DNA of 64,000 nt from Akkermansiaceae bacterium UBA3385 (GTDB taxonomy: Bacteria > Verrucomicrobiota > Verrucomicrobiia > Verrucomicrobiales > Akkermansiaceae), in assembly GCA_002358905.1 (NCBI GenBank), contig DEPT01000010.1, positions 38,846-102,845 on the forward strand, read 5' to 3'. Below the pieces are notes generated by a model. It did not search any database. It was not told where the DNA came from and saw only the letters and a program-made list of their open reading frames with translations. The translations under genes and the position numbers were made by a program. Below, in pieces: positions 62,369-64,000 of this stretch (position 1 is the first letter of the stretch; every line of letters begins with the position of its first letter).

Positions 62369-62397
62369 AGGATACACTAACTTGAGCGATTGTTCAA
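62369..62397 (-). promoter_or_regulatory. Peroxiredoxin promoter
   Basis: Minus strand TTGAAC (62392-62397), 17 bp, TATCCT (62369-62374). The predicted leader is about 21 nt. Confidence 0.55.
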
Positions 62398-62434
62398 TCT
62401 TTTTCTGGAATATTTCTAAAATAATTTTCATTAC

Positions 62435-62463
62435 TTGTCAGAAGGCGCAGGAATTGGTAGAAT
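62435..62463 (+). promoter_or_regulatory. Promoter of the DUF5009-like acyltransferase gene, leaderless
   Basis: TTGTCA (62435-62440), 17 bp ending in TGG, TAGAAT (62458-62463), 9 nt before ATG 62473. Confidence 0.7.
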
Positions 62464-62472
62464 GTGAATGCA

Positions 62473-63543
62473 ATGGAAGCACCAGCCCCACGACTCACCT
62501 CTCTAGACGCCCTGCGAGGGCTTGATATGCTTATCATACTGGGCATTGACGCCTTAGTGTACGCATTATACCCGCTTAGCGGAGGGGGAGCTGCAGCCAC
62601 ATTCATACGAGAACAAATGGGACACGCCCCGTGGGAAGGGTTACGGATGTATGATTGCGTGTTTCCTCTGTTCGTATTCATGGCAGGAATTTCCATGTGC
62701 TTTTCACAGCTGAGGAGATATGATATACCTATAGGCCGCAACCTGATCAAGCTGTGGAAACGAGCATTGGTGCTGGTGCTGCTCGGTATGCTGGTTAACG
62801 GCAACATCAGCTGGGATTTGTCGCAGATGCGCTGCGCTTCCGTGCTGGGGCTCATTGGTTTGTCCGGAGCATTGGCAGGTAGCGCCACGCTGCTCATCAG
62901 TCACCGCATATTGCCGAATCTTATCTTCGCAGCTCTTCTGCTGACAGGAGTGGGGATAGCGCAACACCTTGGGGGCGACATGACGCCCGGTGGTTGTTTT
63001 AATGCCAAAGTTGATGCCGCGCTGTGTCCAGGTGTACTGCATAGTGGCAGCTATGACCCGGAAGGCCCGCTTTGCATCATATCCGGCACGGCTTTGTGCC
63101 TGCTCGGCTACTGCGGTGGCAGACTCTTTCTGCAAATCAACTCTGCCGGTCTTCGCGTGATAACCATGCTGGGCAGCGGTCTTCTTCTGCTGGCAGGTGG
63201 CTGGTGGCTGCCCTGCATCAAAGGAATCTGGACTCCGGGCTTTGTTCTTTGCAGTGCTGGCATCAGCTCTGTGCTGATGTCGATTTTTCATCTATTCATT
63301 GACGTATTCAGACTGGGCAAGTGGGTTCTGCCCCTTAGCGTAGTAGGTATGAATGCACTTGCAATTTACGTATTAACACACATTATCAGTTTCCAGGCGC
63401 TTGCAGGCCGGGCGCTGGGCGGAACATGGTCACTGTTTCTATCCCCCGAATGGCAGAAGGTGGCCCATGCCGTAGTAGCTCTTCTGCTGGCATGGTGGCT
63501 GTGCTGGTTCTTACACCGGAAGCGTGTTTATATCAAAATTTGA
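62473..63543 (+). CDS. DUF5009/HGSNAT-like membrane acyltransferase
   Basis: 356 residues from ATG 62473; an in-frame GTG at 62464 lies at the predicted transcription start and is less likely. RLTSLDALRGLDMLIILGID opens the protein, and MYDCVFPLFVFMAGISMCFS follows, the recognisable core of the family related to human heparan-alpha-glucosaminide N-acetyltransferase. About ten membrane helices are evident, with a Cys-rich outward loop. The family is thought to acetylate amino sugars across the membrane, which would fit glycan use here, but the substrate is unknown. Confidence 0.85.
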   Translation: MEAPAPRLTSLDALRGLDMLIILGIDALVYALYPLSGGGAAATFIREQMGHAPWEGLRMYDCVFPLFVFMAGISMCFSQLRRYDIPIGRNLIKLWKRALVLVLLGMLVNGNISWDLSQMRCASVLGLIGLSGALAGSATLLISHRILPNLIFAALLLTGVGIAQHLGGDMTPGGCFNAKVDAALCPGVLHSGSYDPEGPLCIISGTALCLLGYCGGRLFLQINSAGLRVITMLGSGLLLLAGGWWLPCIKGIWTPGFVLCSAGISSVLMSIFHLFIDVFRLGKWVLPLSVVGMNALAIYVLTHIISFQALAGRALGGTWSLFLSPEWQKVAHAVVALLLAWWLCWFLHRKRVYIKI

Positions 63544-63599
63544 TTTACGAACTATCTATAAACAAATACTGAACACGAGTTTAGTTTTACATCATTTCG

Positions 63600-63628
63600 T
63601 TGACATACTCTACAATTTTCTATACATA
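63600..63628 (+). promoter_or_regulatory. Promoter of the His/Pro-rich repeat gene, with long leader
   Basis: Consensus TTGACA (63600-63605), 17 bp, TACATA (63623-63628). The predicted leader of about 109 nt contains small stems (CCCGA/TCGGG around 63660-63676 and GTTCTTT/AAAGAAC), so post-transcriptional control is possible. Confidence 0.5.
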
Positions 63629-63743
63629 GTACACGCATTATGATACCCTGTTCTTTGAGCCCGAAATCACATCGGGACAGGATTCAATCTTTTTACACAA
63701 AAAAGAACGAATCATCCGCTTCATCTATAACTAAGCCAAACTC

Positions 63744-64000
63744 ATGAACAAAATACTCTTAAGCATCACTATTCTTGCCACGGCTTCTCTGGCCATGGCT
63801 CAGGGGCCGCGTCATCATGCTCACCCCCATGGCTGTAAAATGCCGGTTGGCCACGTTCAGCACCACGGCAAACCGGGTATCACACCCCATCGACCCGGCG
63901 CCAAACCCCAGCCGCCGCACCACGGCAAGCCGGGTATCACACCCCATCGACCCGGCGCCAAGCCTCAGATGCCTCAGCACGGCAAGCCGGGCATCGCACC
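63744..64000 (+). CDS. Secreted His/Pro/Gly-rich tandem-repeat protein, partial
   Basis: The gene is cut by the window end; 85 codons are visible. A signal peptide (MNKILLSITILATASLAMAQ) is followed by a His-rich lead (RHHAHPHGCKMPVGHVQ) and 19-residue tandem repeats of the form HHGKPGITPHRPGAKPQPP. At DNA level the 57-bp unit occupies 63861-63917 and 63918-63974, and a third copy begins at 63975. The composition suggests a secreted metal-binding or extracellular-matrix/glycan-contact protein; no known family is recognised. Repeat number may vary between strains by recombination. Confidence 0.7.
   Translation, partial: MNKILLSITILATASLAMAQGPRHHAHPHGCKMPVGHVQHHGKPGITPHRPGAKPQPPHHGKPGITPHRPGAKPQMPQHGKPGIA
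63861..64000 (+). repeat. 57-bp in-frame tandem repeats
   Basis: Two full 57-bp copies (63861-63917 and 63918-63974) and the start of a third at 63975. The first two differ only at a few positions near codon third bases and at the end of the unit. Confidence 0.85.

Noticed and set aside
1..64000. CRISPR arrays and tRNA or rRNA genes.
   Set aside because: No spaced identical repeats, cloverleaf-like sequences or rRNA signatures were noticed by reading; a tRNAscan-type search was not possible.

Overview
The window looks like a chromosomal segment of a gut-type verrucomicrobium close to Akkermansia. This is an inference, because no rRNA is present to settle it. The support is a set of secreted mucin- and host-glycan-directed glycosidases (GH2, GH29, GH84) carrying discoidin-type modules, a GldA/GldF/GldG/DUF4340 ABC cluster, a small PUR-family (DUF3276-like) protein, a DUF5009/HGSNAT-like acyltransferase, and a GlgA-like/GH57 pair. 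Many genes lack Shine-Dalgarno sequences. About 50 protein genes and one RNA gene (rnpB, RNase P RNA, minus strand) can be supported; no tRNA, rRNA or CRISPR array was recognised.

Layout. 1-2.1 kb: the start of a KH-domain protein, a degenerate Fic-like protein with a winged helix and iterons in front of it, and fabH. 2.4-9.5 kb: GH2 beta-galactosidase, a PgpH-like membrane HD protein, a BASS-like transporter, rnpB and dxr. 9.5-13.7 kb: a surface-polysaccharide set (GT4, hexapeptide acetyltransferase, GT2) downstream of argG. 13.75-26.9 kb: nine minus-strand genes with gaps of 29 nt or less, probably one 13-kb transcript: gldA-gldF-gldG-DUF4340-GH29 fucosidase-prmA-tsaB-ykgJ-ABCG-like transporter. 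27-42.8 kb: OsmC, a membrane protein, a lipoprotein, tlyA, recG, a lipoprotein amidase, an RpiB-GlyA fusion, an M48 protease, dnaE, a serpin, metG and a CDF transporter.

42.8-54.7 kb is a defence island. It holds a palindrome-rich element, a tyrosine recombinase, hsdM, hsdS, a zinc-ribbon gene whose frame is broken ahead of a HEPN-like segment (in the position that prrC takes in the Prr locus), hsdR, a Sel1-repeat protein coupled to an unrecognised protein that faintly resembles a GyrA/ParC C-terminal domain, and an intact RelA/SpoT-type synthetase flanked by imperfect direct repeats. 54.7-64 kb returns to housekeeping and glycan genes: a PUR-family protein, a GlgA-like GT4, a GH57 lacking the expected nucleophile, GH84, a CysJ-like reductase, a 2-Cys peroxiredoxin, a DUF5009 acyltransferase, and the start of a secreted His/Pro-rich tandem-repeat protein.

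A theme across the window is promoter placement. At least eleven genes have a TTGNNN - 16-18 bp - TAGAAT-like promoter (often TGGTAGAAT, an extended -10) whose -10 box ends only 5-12 nt before the start codon, which predicts leaderless or near-leaderless mRNAs. The restriction-modification genes instead carry clear Shine-Dalgarno sequences.
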